Assembly (NCBI GenBank): GCA_012861695.1
Contig: JAAOOA010000399.1
Location: forward strand, 14,677,248 to 14,741,247
Length of the DNA stretch: 64,000 nucleotides
Reading direction: 5' to 3'
Source: Trematomus loennbergii
Lineage: Eukaryota > Chordata > Actinopteri > Perciformes > Nototheniidae
The notes under the pieces are model-generated. The model was not told the DNA's origin, did not search any database, and saw nothing but the letters and a program-made list of their open reading frames with translations. Both the position numbers and the translations under genes were made by a program. This document shows positions 49,336 through 62,220 of the stretch, in pieces (the first letter of the stretch is position 1; each line of letters starts with the position of its first letter).

Positions 49336-51041
49336 CTGGCCTCCTCTACCATCTGCCTGGACTCTGTTTGAATGTGGCTCTGCTCCAATGGCACTTAGCC
49401 TGTCTGAGAGGTCAGCTCATAGCCATCAAAGGGGACATCAGTCTCCTTTTCCAGCAATATTATATCTTCTTCTGATCATTGTTTCTAAACTAGCTACAAT
49501 TTACTGTGTTGTCTCTCTACTCTAAATATGGCTTGAGTTATAATCATATAGCTCCATATAATGGGACATACTATAACAAACACACTCTCTCACAAAATAG
49601 CATAAATACATTGATAAGTCTTGAGTGAGATAAAAGAATATAATGGTATTTGATTCACATTTTTCTACTTTTGATACTTAGTTAATTAGCTACACGTAGC
49701 GAAAACATAATGCAATCTCAAAGCCCTGAATTAAATCATACTCGTATAGAGAGGTGTTGATTTAAAAATGATGGTCATTTTGAACCAACATACAGTATTA
49801 GAAACACCTCTCAGTACAATGTAATAAAGCACCAGAGACATCCTTCAAAATGGCCCAGAAAGGTTTAATCATCAACTCTCTAACATAGTTTCAGAAAAAC
49901 TGAACTTTATAACTTCATGAAGAAAGACATTTGCTGCAGGCTGTTGTGTTAGACTGCTACTTTAAGTTAGACGGTCAGAATAAACTCAATAAGCTGAGGA
50001 TATACAGAACATGTGTTTATTTTAACCAATATAGTTTCTGTCTATAATGTCTCATGTGGGCCAGAACATTATTGCCGGTTCAGCTATTGATATGTAACTC
50101 TCATATTGACCTTTTCTGCAAGAAGGCAGGCTGAGAACGCGGATGATTATACAGTTGTGTCTCTATCTATATTTTAAGAGTTCTGGATCTTGGATTTCTG
50201 CCAATAGAAAACACATTTCATCGACAGCAATGAAATCCAGTATGAGATTTGATTCAAAATCCTGTGGTCATGGCTAGAGGCTCAGGAAATATGTTTCATT
50301 TGAAATGTATGTTACAGGAATTACATCGTTGGGTGTAACTAGTAGGTTGGACAGTTATTCAGTGCAGGTGGAGTTTGCAGCTGTTAGCTCTTTGTTTTTT
50401 GACATGAACTTGCATTCTTTTTGCAAGAAAGCCATGTTTTTATTTAAACACAGCTGTGTGAGTTTGAGTATCAGTTCATCAGGGATGAAGCTATCCTCCC
50501 CTTATGGCCACTAACCTCATTGTGCAAAATGTTCTTAATTTTGTTGGAAAATTGTTCCTGTGTCTAGCAATAAAACTGTATTACATCCTGGAGAGGGATT
50601 ATCTTGCTTGACCTTATTCAACACATGTAACATGGTCTTTTGTGAGAGGCATCGTCCTATGAAGGTTGCAATTAAAATCCTAATAATATTACACATTCAC
50701 ACATCAACATTCAAAGAGAGACAACCACAAATATTATCTTGCAAATCAAGGCATTTGTAGCCATCAAACTCACTAAACCATCTGTCCATTGTGAAATGGT
50801 TTGGGCATTTAAAAGAGCCGCAGATATTACCTGTCATGTTCTCTTATATCTTTCTTTGCGCACTGGCACTTAAATGCTATCTTATATGATCATCATAGCT
50901 TTTCTATTCTTACTTGGATGTCACTGCATCTCCTGCCAGAAAACACTGTTGAGGTTCAGGTTTTCACATTCTAACATTGTTTTACCACTCTAGCTACGTT
51001 GGTGGCAAGGGCAACAAGTTAGCGGACTTCCAATCTTTTGA

Positions 51042-51298
<257 letters not shown>

Positions 51299-52605
51299 GA
51301 GAAACTAGCGCGGCAGTAAATGATAGCAAAATGCAGTAAAAACTCTTAAGACTGAGCCAAAATGAAATGAATGCTCATAAATTTGGTAAATAAAATATTT
51401 TCTTCTTTCTTTGAAGGTCCTGTTGGGTTGGTGGGTATTTCTATATAAAGCTACACAAATATTTAAACTGAAAATATGGCTCACATTCAACAGAAGCAGC
51501 CTAACAGCTTAAACTGCTCTAAATCGGTTTCTTTTATTGAATAAAGCATGCTGTTGATGGCTGACACTTTCAATATCCCAAGTGGGGAGACCTTTTCAAA
51601 CAAGCTCATCAGCATTTAACATGCCTGGCTTGTCATGGCTGAATGATTTCTGTCTGTCAGACATTTGAGCCGCTGCCCATGGTCGGGCCTGATATTTGCC
51701 CATTCAGACCATCGATCGGCCCCAGTGTTTTTCTTCTGTGCTTTGGCACTTTAGTGTTGGGCTGCATCACAGATGCCTTGGCATCTTGAGATTTGCTCCG
51801 AGCACGGTGGCCAGGCCTTCAGACTGGATTGGGGACCTGGGTTGTAGAATGTTATTGCTGACATTCAAAGATCTAAAGGTTTGTGAAAGGCAGACGATGG
51901 AACATTTGTTCGCTTCAGGGCACTGAAGTTTCTTGCCAGCACAGAGGTTCTGGACTGAATATAAAGCATGTTTTCCTTTATTCCTTAGAAATTGCCTTTT
52001 TTAGCAACTGACACACATGGTGTGACAGGGATCATAAAGTCTTCCTCAGCACAATTGCTTTTAGGCATAAGGTGCTGGCTCTCACAGTTCTTATTAATGA
52101 CATCCAAATTGCGTGGAGTGATGCAAAGCAGTTCACAGATGCTAGTCCGCAGGGCATGTTAAACATGCAGACTTTTGGCAAAAGGGGACATACATTCAGA
52201 AAGGTCATAAAAGGTTGTGAGGTTTATGTGCCTGAATTATGGTAGCAGTGTCAAAGGCTGAACGATTTAGAGTCCGGTTCAATTATAATTCTGGATGGTG
52301 TTTAACTTTAGAAATATTATTATCAAGTAGAAAGAGGACCTATTCATTCAGACAATGTATTCTCATTGGAGGTTAAATCCAAAGCTCCTTAGGATGTTTT
52401 CCATGCGGACCGTTTGGAGCTATATAAGTGTTCAGGAGTTGTACACATTTATTTTTACCTTGATTTATTGAAAAACTTGTATAAGGCTAAGTCTAAACGA
52501 AAAATGCCTTTTCAACTCTTTTAAATCACATTCCCAATCAAAAAGTATACCTCCTTATTAGGATTAATTTCACAATACAAAGTATTGTCAGTAGTAAGGT
52601 ATGAA

Positions 52606-52800
52606 CTGGTAGAGTATCAGACCTTTTCTAAGAAACTTATCTTGGGAACCGGAGGGTGGCCGGTTCAAGTCCCCAAACAGACCAAAGCAGGTAGTGTGGA
52701 CTGGTACTTAGAGATCTCTCAGTTCACCTCCTGGTGCCCTTGAGCAAGACCCCCAGACCCCCCCACTGTTTAAATGCAGGGATCAAAATGCACTGTGTGT
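52606..52800 (+). mobile_element. tRNA-derived SINE
   Basis: Head with an A-box-like 'ctggtagagtatcagacc' and B box ggttcaagtcc (52662-52672). The body has gtgtggactggtacttagag and cagttcacctcctgg, then 'ccttgagcaagacccccaga', a tail block common to several fish SINEs. It is homologous to 40655-40765 and more complete. Its ends are approximate. Confidence 0.75.
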
Positions 52801-53733
52801 GCTGTGCTGTGTACCTGAGATGTGTGTCACAGATAAAGAGGGTTTTCTAGAGTACTATTGTCTTAGAAGTATCCTCCTGAATCATCCATTTCTAATTATA
52901 TACCCTCAGACCATCTATCATTTCTGTGAAGAATTTCAAGTATCCCATTTGTTAAATATCCCACTTATCTCTCATAATCTTTTTTTACAAATTCCCTCCG
53001 AATGTCATGTAATCACAAACAACAGTCATTGCATATAGTTAAAAGTATGTAAATTATGTGAACTCTGTAAGGAGTTTTAAAAAGGAAAATAAGTGCCTTA
53101 TTACCCATAATGCAAAACAAATGAGGGCGAACGCTTAGTTTAAGACCTCAGACATTCTATCAGCAGTGTTTATTTCTTCTGAGGATGAGGGCAATTTAGT
53201 TGTTATAAAGTCAATACCTCTGGTATGTTGTTTTATTACTGACCAATTCATTATATTAATGAACCCAAGTGTTTTTGGCCTCTTTCTTCAAGTATTTTAC
53301 ATCGTGATCGTGCAAGCCCATTCCCATGGGTTGCTCTGTGGAGTTTGTCCGTCAAATGTTCAAACATGGCTTTTATCCTCCAACAGCTGGGAATCTACAG
53401 TTGGTAGTAAATGTCACATCTACATATGATTGATCTGATTCAAACTTTACCCTCTTTGCACTGTCGCTCTGAATTAAGATCAGGCAGTGGAGCACCATTT
53501 TAGAAGTATAGTTATTTTTGGATATGGGACAAATAGTTTGGGGCCAGCAGCCATCTTATCAATCACTTAGGATGTGAAAATGTAGCTATTGCTTAAAAGA
53601 TGTACACTGTCTACTCTGATGTTATCAGTATGTGATTGTGTGCTGTTTATTTTCTCCCTGGTTTGTCCTGCTCATGCAGTGAAGGTATGTTTAAGAAGTT
53701 GACTGGAGTAGCTCTGCAAATAACCATTGTGGC

Positions 53734-53770
<37 letters not shown>

Positions 53771-53827
53771 ACGCACACGCACACGCACACGCACACGCAC
53801 ACGCACACACACACGCACACGCACACA
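53734..53827. repeat. Compound (CA)n / (GCACAC)n array
   Basis: A CA run (53734-53760) changes to a hexamer array of GCACAC units to 53827, with one pure-CA interruption near 53805-53813. Confidence 0.97.
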
Positions 53828-56800
53828 GACTCATCATCTTGTCTTGGCTAAAATATTCCAACAATTTAGTTGTGTCTTTTGTTGAAATACACATGCAAAT
53901 TAAATGAATTTGCTCTGGTGTCCTCTTGAGGGATTTTCTGAAAAGCAATCCAAGAGGCAATTTTGAACCATTCAAGTATAAGCCTGGACAAGAGGGTGGG
54001 GGCACCAGAGGTTGGAACCTCACTAAGATAACTACAGAAAATGGGAAAGATAAAAAAAAGGGGGCTTAAGACTTAACTACTTTATTCAGCTCAGTGACTT
54101 TCAAACGGTCCTTGTTCATTTGTCAGGGCTGAGTAAGTCTGTGTAAAGAGGGTTGTTGCTTGAGTGACACCTGGATTGTTCGTCCTGGCACTCATGCCGG
54201 CAGCCCCTTTGAACTGCTTTTTCCCTTCAGGGCTTTGAAATGAAATGTAGACTATAAAGGGGCTATAGAGATACGATGTTCCATTATCCCTTCCTCTTTG
54301 TGAAACAATAGGACTCTTAGAAATCGTCTGAAAAGACAGTAGTACTATTGAGGAAACATTATTACACTGCTGTGTTCACATTGAAAATAACAATGCGATA
54401 AAGCATAAGAGGATGATTTAAGGCTAACAACTTCACATCTATCCAGGCACTACAGATAAAAACGTGCCTCTTGGCTAATTCTACCATCTTACAGTAAGTA
54501 ATATGTACAGAGAAATGAACTGAAAAAGAAAAGAGAAAAAAAACATGCGATTTAAATGAAGTGTTATTTGCAATGGGAAGTAAATTGCTAGTGAGAGCAG
54601 GGTAGCAGGCCACAGATGGAGTGGTATCCTCCATAATCTTACAGATCACTGTCATTAACACACAGGCTTCAGGAAGCGGTCAAATGTCGCCCTGAATTAC
54701 ATGTTCTTGTTGCCACTGACTGCTATTGTTGGCTTTGCAGTGCCCCTTGATCCACACATTAAAGTCGTTTAACAGCTGGAGCTATATAGCAGTCATCAAA
54801 TGGCAAATTCATGCCTAAAGTCAGTGTTGCACTTTTTCTCACTTAAAGAAATACTGAAATCTGATGAATCTGCCTGTCAGAGTCGTTTGAGGATGATCCA
54901 AGTCTTTTACTGAAAATACATGTATTATGGGTGTGAAGTAGGAAAGAAGTCACCATGCCTCTGTTGCTCTGCTTTTCTTCTTAATGATACATTATCAGCT
55001 AGTAGCATTACACACCAGAATCTCCAACCAAGCTTTTTAATCATACAAAAATTAAATATTGACCATCTGTAGTCAAATTGTATTTGAGTGCAGTTTATGA
55101 AGTTGAGTAATCTTAATACCAGTGGGACTCGGCAGTCAAGTCTTGGCGGCGGTTCATTTCCATTTTCCAGTTTCTGTTTTCTCTGTGATCCAAAACAAAC
55201 TGCTGTGGGATAAGATGGAAGGTCTTGAGGTCATGTTATCTGTCTCTGTTCACTGCAGCCGCTGAAAGCCAGTTGTCATTAGCAACCATCAGGCGACTAT
55301 TACCTTTTGAAGTATTTTTAACAGTTGATATTGTCCCTGTGGCATTTAGCACCAAAATATGTCGGTTCTTCAGTCTGAAATGATGGATGTTATCTTTCTG
55401 TTGCTACAATTCATTGTCTGATCTAGGTTTTATGAAATATAACTGGTGCATGTGTCTTCTTCAAATGCATTGAACCATTGCTGACTGCAATCTGAACTCA
55501 AACATGTGGCAAATTTGACAAGGATGACCCTGAAAAGACAACTGGACTGAGACAGAGACTGCTCTTGCATTTTTATAGCACAAGTTCAAAAGAATCAGAA
55601 CCATTACTGTAAAGCTAAAGAGGCACCCACAGTTAACCTTGAACTCAGTTGAATTGGAAAATGTATTATAGATGTATTATTTAAATGGATGTTATTCATC
55701 TGTGAAACCACACATCAACCATAATCCTCACTTACCCTGGGATGAGGACACATATTTGAATTACCTTTGAAAGTTGGTATATTGCATTTACCTTAAAGGA
55801 ATATCTCTAGTGCACCCAATACGGGTGGCCTGCTAAGGCGGTCTTATACAGTATATTTGTCAATGGCTTCCGTTGCTTGTCTTGTCAAGAGGCCAAGATG
55901 TTCTGCCTTTTATGTAAAACAGCCTTGTTCAAAGTCCAGCAGCAAACCATATTTGTTGACTTTTTCCAAAGACAATAAATGGTTTTATCACTTTCCAGAT
56001 GCAAAAGTCACAAGATATAGAACAATCTACATTGTAACAAATAGAGGTAATTTAGGAATTACAAACTTACCTTCAGACATAGGCAGTTATTTTCTTGGAA
56101 GTCGATTAGTTTCCTTTTTATGGAAAGTTTGCACATAGTAGAAACACACTTGAATGGATTGTACTCAAAGGTGGACCTGTGGAGTCAAAGAGAAAGGGCA
56201 CCATAACGCCACTAGAGGTCAAAAACGTAACAGTGGCAACAAGTACTGCATCCGATATGTGCAAAATGTTTTGGGACCCATGAGATCAGTTTTGTTGTTA
56301 CTTACATCACTTTTTATAATTGTGTTATTGTCAAGTTAATGTATTTATATGTTGGATAAAGATTTTTCTTTAAGTACTTGCGTCTATTTGCATGTTTTTT
56401 CTTAATTTGCACTGTGTTGAGCTCTTCGGCCGCCATATTTGCTACATTTCTCCGGCTAAGGAAATGGTAAATTACACAAAAAGACCCTGGTTTGTAGATG
56501 ATCTGATTGTTGTACAATGGCTGGGATCACTTTTCCCGATGTTTGTCCGATCATGTGACCACTTTACCGCTGCCAGCATGATGTACACTTCCTTTAGCTT
56601 TCTCCTTAGCAGACAAGGAGCCGTTGTTTAGTCAGTAGTTGTTGTTTGTATCCGTCTAGGTACTGAAAGATAATTCTTTGGCTGTTTTTCTCTGAACAAA
56701 ATCTCTATTTTTCCCATCTATCTCCCCAAGGGCAGCAGCTCTTCACTTTTCTCCATCAAGTTATACCTTCCTTATCTCATCTAGGCATACTCTTTCTCTT

Positions 56801-57438
56801 TAATATATACAGGAAGTGCAATGCCCCCTGGGATTTGGTGTCACTTTGCTATTCTTAGTCACAGTCAAATGCAGGAAAATGCTAACAGTTTTGATGCATT
56901 CCCTTAGTATTCCTGTAACATATACTTATCACCACATTCATGAGCTCTACAGCCGATACATGTAATTATATGATTTGATAATATGTATTTTTAGATAAAA
57001 TGTATAATATAAGAAATAAGAATATGAGTTTATCAAAAATTCCGATAATATGACTTGACTACTTCATTGCATTCTACATGAGCAGCATTATCTCCACCCA
57101 CTTCCTTCCTATGTTATAGTTGCACACCACGTCGAGTCTGAATAACATGGCAGCCTAGGTGTTCACCATTATCTGTAAAAGGGAGAGCTTTTGTGGCAAC
57201 ACAATGCAGGCGGGTTTTACACTGTTATTCAGGCAAAACATAAAGGCTAGGAGGTCATTTTGAGCCCTTATAGATTTTTTAGCATTTACTATTAATTTGA
57301 TTTATATTAAAATAACATTAAGCAATAAATTGATAATGAAGTCAACTCCTGAAGTAGCTGATTGGAACATAACATCACCTCGGATAGTTTGTTGAATTTC
57401 CCATTGATGATTATTTTGTATATTCTTATCATCTAAGG

Positions 57439-57782
57439 CAGGGGTGTCAAACTCAAGGCCCACGGGCCAAATCCGGCCCGCAACCTCATTTTATGTGGCC
57501 CGCAAGAGCGTGCAAAGAATATAACATACAATACAATTGGTGTAATTGTTGATTATTTGCTTTCAATGATTTGACCTAGACTTCTGCTTTCAGAAGTAGT
57601 TATTTATTAAGTTATTACCAGAACTGATAATAATCCAATGCAGAGCCAATAATGTAATATAATACATTATTTAATATATATGATATATTTATATTTATAT
57701 AGTCTTTTAAGTTACAACCAGCCCTTTGAGTGCAACCATAATGCTGATGTGGCCCGCGATGAAATTGAGTTTGACACCCCTG
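57439..57782. mobile_element. Non-autonomous hAT-type MITE, 344 bp
   Basis: Ends are perfect 18-bp inverted repeats (caggggtgtcaaactcaa). The element is flanked by an exact 8-bp target duplication, atctaagg (57431-57438 and 57783-57790). The 8-bp duplication and the CAGGGGTG end are hallmarks of hAT transposons. The interior has 'ggccaaatccggcccgcaac', also typical of this widespread group, and no transposase frame. The intact ends and duplication suggest a fairly young copy. Confidence 0.92.
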
Positions 57783-60700
57783 ATCTAAGGTGATAAGATG
57801 GGGGGGAATTGTGCTCAAGAAAAATGGACCATGTTTGTTTGCCTTAAGAATAAAATGGTATGCATGTGTATGCACCAGATAAAGATAGATTCATGGAAAT
57901 GCAAACTAGATGGGATTAATCAAGAGCCACCTGAAAAAAGCACATCTTATTTATTTGTGTGTTTGGGTTAAATGGCTACTCTAATAAATGTTGTTTCAAC
58001 ATTCAACTAATTCTACTTCAACTTCAGTCAGTTGCTGTCTCGAGAGAGAGATGAGTGATTCAACCAATGCACACAATACAATATCCATATTTTGATGGTC
58101 CTAAGTTCTTTTAAGGCTAACATGGCATCCTTCTAGAGAGTGAGCAAACTTTAGTGAGTAACATTAGCCTTTTAAAGAGGACGACAAAAGCAACAGTAAA
58201 ACACTGACAGGTCGTAAAACACCATTTGGGCCAGGGGATTTCTGAAAGAGGGTGACCCGTTAACACCGGGACAAACCCACCTCTCTTCTTCCAGTGTCAA
58301 AACACTTAACATCAAAGCATCTGTTTTCCCAAAGATTACAATACTTCCGAATAACATTTGTTAAAGGTTACATTTCACAAGGATTGCGTTAATTAAAGCT
58401 TTTGCATACAGTAGGTTTATTTATGTCAGTCTTGACTTCGTTGATTTGCCTCTACAGTGCTTTTTTTCGCTTTTTTAAATCCCTCCTCTGGTGCCCAAAT
58501 GTATTCACTAAATGAGTGCCTCTTTATTGCACGGGTAAAACATCTCTTCTTTCAGGCAGTCTGTGCTTTGGTGTCCTCTTCCCATAAACTCTACACGCTC
58601 CACACTGGAGATAAATGTTCTCTTCTTTTCTCATTTAATTGCTGCTCGTAAGGGAAAACAGATAGGAAACTGTGTACTTAGTAACATCTCTTGACAAGAA
58701 AGGTCATACTTATAAACTTAAACATTTCATAATATAGAGAAAAGTATCGAAAATAATGATGTTGTAAACAATATTGAAATATTATATATATTTTTCGGAA
58801 CAATTAAAAAGCTCTTAGCTTATAGTTAAAGGGAATCATATGCATATGGTGCTACACTGAAAGTGTACAGTGTCTTGTTAAATATTATTTGTGTCTGCTT
58901 TGAGCTGTTATATAATCTAAGAATTAAATAGTCTCCCATTATTGCACTTTTGAACTGTTATTTTACCTTTATTACAATCTAAGTCACAGTAAGCTGACCC
59001 AAATAAACAAACTACTTTGGCCTTCTCCAAATGTTGACTGATTGTCGTTTTTGCTGTGATTTATAAGACAAGAATTACAAACACAAACAGTTTTTCCAGA
59101 ACAACCAAATCTTTGCATTTTTTTTTTATTTGGCTCTAAAAGTTGTTTGCAATGTGGCCACACATCCTGGCTCTCAAAGACATCCAGTAACTAATCTCTA
59201 AGTCATGTAAAGTATTTACTCAAGATTCCGTTCAGAATCAGATAAGATTGTACGTGTAAATATCTGGCCCATTGACCAGTGCACTACCCGACTACAGCAA
59301 AAGCAATTGAATAAGATAAATCCATGGTTTGTAGAATTATATATTAATGTGCGGTGTACATATATGACTTTTCAGGAAAAGTAGCCCATCAGGCGGAAAC
59401 ATATTGCTGTATTAAGCCACCGGGGGAGACCAGAAATATTGTTTTAGGGCTCTAAAAATACAGTTTCATTTATTTATCCAAAGGCAATGTATTTGCACAG
59501 GGGTCCCGTGCAGATGTTGTTCCTCAGGCTACAAACCTTAAAAGAGAGGACACTTGCACATCCTCTTCTTCATGTAGATCATCCTTTACCAGTTCCCTCA
59601 GGAGCTACAGAAGAGTTTCTACAAATACACAGCTAGCATGAAAAAGTGCCTGAGAGGTGATTAAAGGTCTGTGTGCCTGTTTGTGTGATTGTTTTATGGT
59701 AATCCCTTACACTCTACACATTTCATTCTTTTTTTATCTGTTGTTCATGCAGATTTCCTTTCACTGAATTTCCATAAGCAAAAAAAATAAGGATTACTTA
59801 TGTGTGACATGGGATTAAGCTCAAGCCATTAACAATCTGCCATTGTACTTTTGAATGGCCTGTGAAGTGAAACACTCCTGAAGATGTTTTTAAGAATATC
59901 TGCTTTTCTCCTCAATATTTGGAAATCATTCTGAAACACATTTATGGTTAAGGTTTATGGTGTCACTCTGTATATCAAGTTATGGTTGGCAATGGTGGAC
60001 TTTAGTGAGCAAAGTTCTTATTTCTGCTTCTCTATTTTTGTTTTTTCCCCTCAAATGTTGAAACAATTCAATCAAAGTTAAGTGAGGTCGTGTTCGCTTG
60101 GCCTTGTAATTTCCCATGTCTATCTCCTTTATAATGTAATAATGTCTTCATGCCTGAGGAACAACATAATGTCTTTCTGTCTGTAAATATTGGTATCTCT
60201 CTGCGTTGGAGGTGGATGTGGAGCAAAATAAAAAGACATTCCTATGACCTTGTTGCTCTCGGCTGCCTTAAGTGCTCTCCTGGGCTCCTGAGGCCCTGAT
60301 ACTGCAGGAAAGGAGTTTGGAGAAAATCAAACAGAAATCAATAAATACACTAACCTCAATCCCCACCCCAATCACAAAAGCCAACCGTGCACAGTTTGTC
60401 TCAGCGATTCAGGTCTAATTTTGTTTTGCCTGACCTGTATCGTAGGCATTCAGTGCATAAGACACAGAGAACCTACCTCACTGTATAGCTATAGGCTCAC
60501 TGGGTTAGGTTGCTCTTTTTCTCACCTTGCAGTGATTGCATATATCAAAAAAGTATCATTCAGAATCAGAATTAAAAACCACTGCAGGGCTGCAACTAGT
60601 GATTATTTATTCATCAACTTGTCTGCTGATTACCCTCTCAATCAATCAGTTAAATTTTAGTATCAGATGTCAGAAAACAAGGGGCAAACGTTTTTCTTCA

Positions 60701-62126
60701 CCGTTACGATGACCTAAAGCCTAGCACGATTTCTCCAAATCCATTGTTTCTCACTGAAAACAGCAATGATTTTAGGATGTAAATAGCTGCAGCAGTCAAG
60801 TCATGGTTATTGAATGCCATACCCCATTTATTGGCTTTTCTTCACTCATAGTTTAAACAAAATGCAAGCCTCTTATTTTTAAAGAACCACCTCCGTTATT
60901 AACCTTCTGGAGTACAATTGATGCTAAGAGCACACACTTTAAAATGAACCCTGCCACTGAATATTAATCCATTCAGAATGAATTTGCATTTAGCATTCCT
61001 TTATTCTTCACTCACTTGTCTGGCCATCACTATTGGTCTGAACATGTAAGAAGCACTCACTCTAAAGCTCTTGTCAAAGAGTAGTCTAACTTCTTCATTA
61101 ATGAAAAGAACATTTAAAAGTTGTATGTGCTGACACACTTTCTGCCTTCTGTTTTTGGAAGGAATTCACTTGAGGTGAGATACATTTTTTATGAATGTGA
61201 ATTTGTTAGGCATTCATAGAAAGATTAGAAAAAAAAGAAGAAAATTAGAACACATGAAACCTTCAAATATTCCGTTACAAATGCTGATGCACAGATAATA
61301 ATTAAATCTGCTTCTTGCAAAAGCATCCTGAATGTTATCTAAAGAACAAACAACGTATGTAAGTAACTAAGTGGAATAAGGTGTCAAGAACTACAACAGG
61401 TCACAAAATCAAAAATGTTAACAATGACAAGGAAAGTAGATCTCAATCTTAACAAAAAAAGATCATCAGAAAGCAGCCACATTTTTTTTTTCAAGTCACA
61501 ATAGTACACAATGTGGCAGAAGTGTCTATTAATGCCTTTTAGGGGTAAATGTAGTGCTTTTAATGACCATCCTAAGCATATACTGCTTTCATGCTTGGAT
61601 CTTTAACATGGGCTATTAGACAGGGGAGTCTACTCTCATTTTGTACATCTTATTCTGCAGTACTGTAGTTTTAGTTTTCTCTCCAATCCTTAGTTGTGCA
61701 ACATTGTATATTTGCATTGTACACTGTATATTAAAGCAAAAAACATTCTGACAAATCATAATTAGCGGGAAATGTTAACGCTGACACTCACAACGTAGCT
61801 GTTGTGGGATATATTTTATCTTCACATTAGATTTTTTTATTGATAGCATCTTAACTGCAAAATGAAACTTGTGAGTGTATGTCTGCTTGCATGCGTGCAC
61901 CTCAACATGCCATAAGTAGTAGTAGCTGATGAGGAAAGCCAATGAGGATACACAGATGTTCCTCTAGGGAAAGTGCACAAATAATTGATGCTTCTGAAAT
62001 TAATGAAACTGACAATGTTGTTTCTGCAGACGACAACAATAGAAAAGTCACTTCTGTCATAGCCAGGCTGAGACACAGATGGTGAGCGAGATGATTGGCT
62101 GAAGTTTAAAAAGAAGCGAGCTGTCT

Positions 62127-62220
62127 TAATAATAATAATAATAATACATTTATTTTATATAGGCGCCTTTCAAGGCTCTCAAGGTCGCCGTACAAATACA
62201 TAAAAAACAAGATACACAAT
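62127..62220. repeat. Teleost interspersed repeat fragment
   Basis: An (AAT)n run leads into 'acattt-attttatataggcgcctttc' followed by aaggctctcaaggtcgccgtacaaat. From memory, this block recurs in many fish genomes next to an AAT tail, so it is probably the end of a retroelement. The family is not assigned. Confidence 0.5.

Noticed and set aside
55857..56138. 93-codon plus-strand frame with 'KDNKWFYHFPDAK', faintly like a THAP zinc finger
   Set aside because: The Cys/His pattern of a THAP domain is incomplete and there is no other support.
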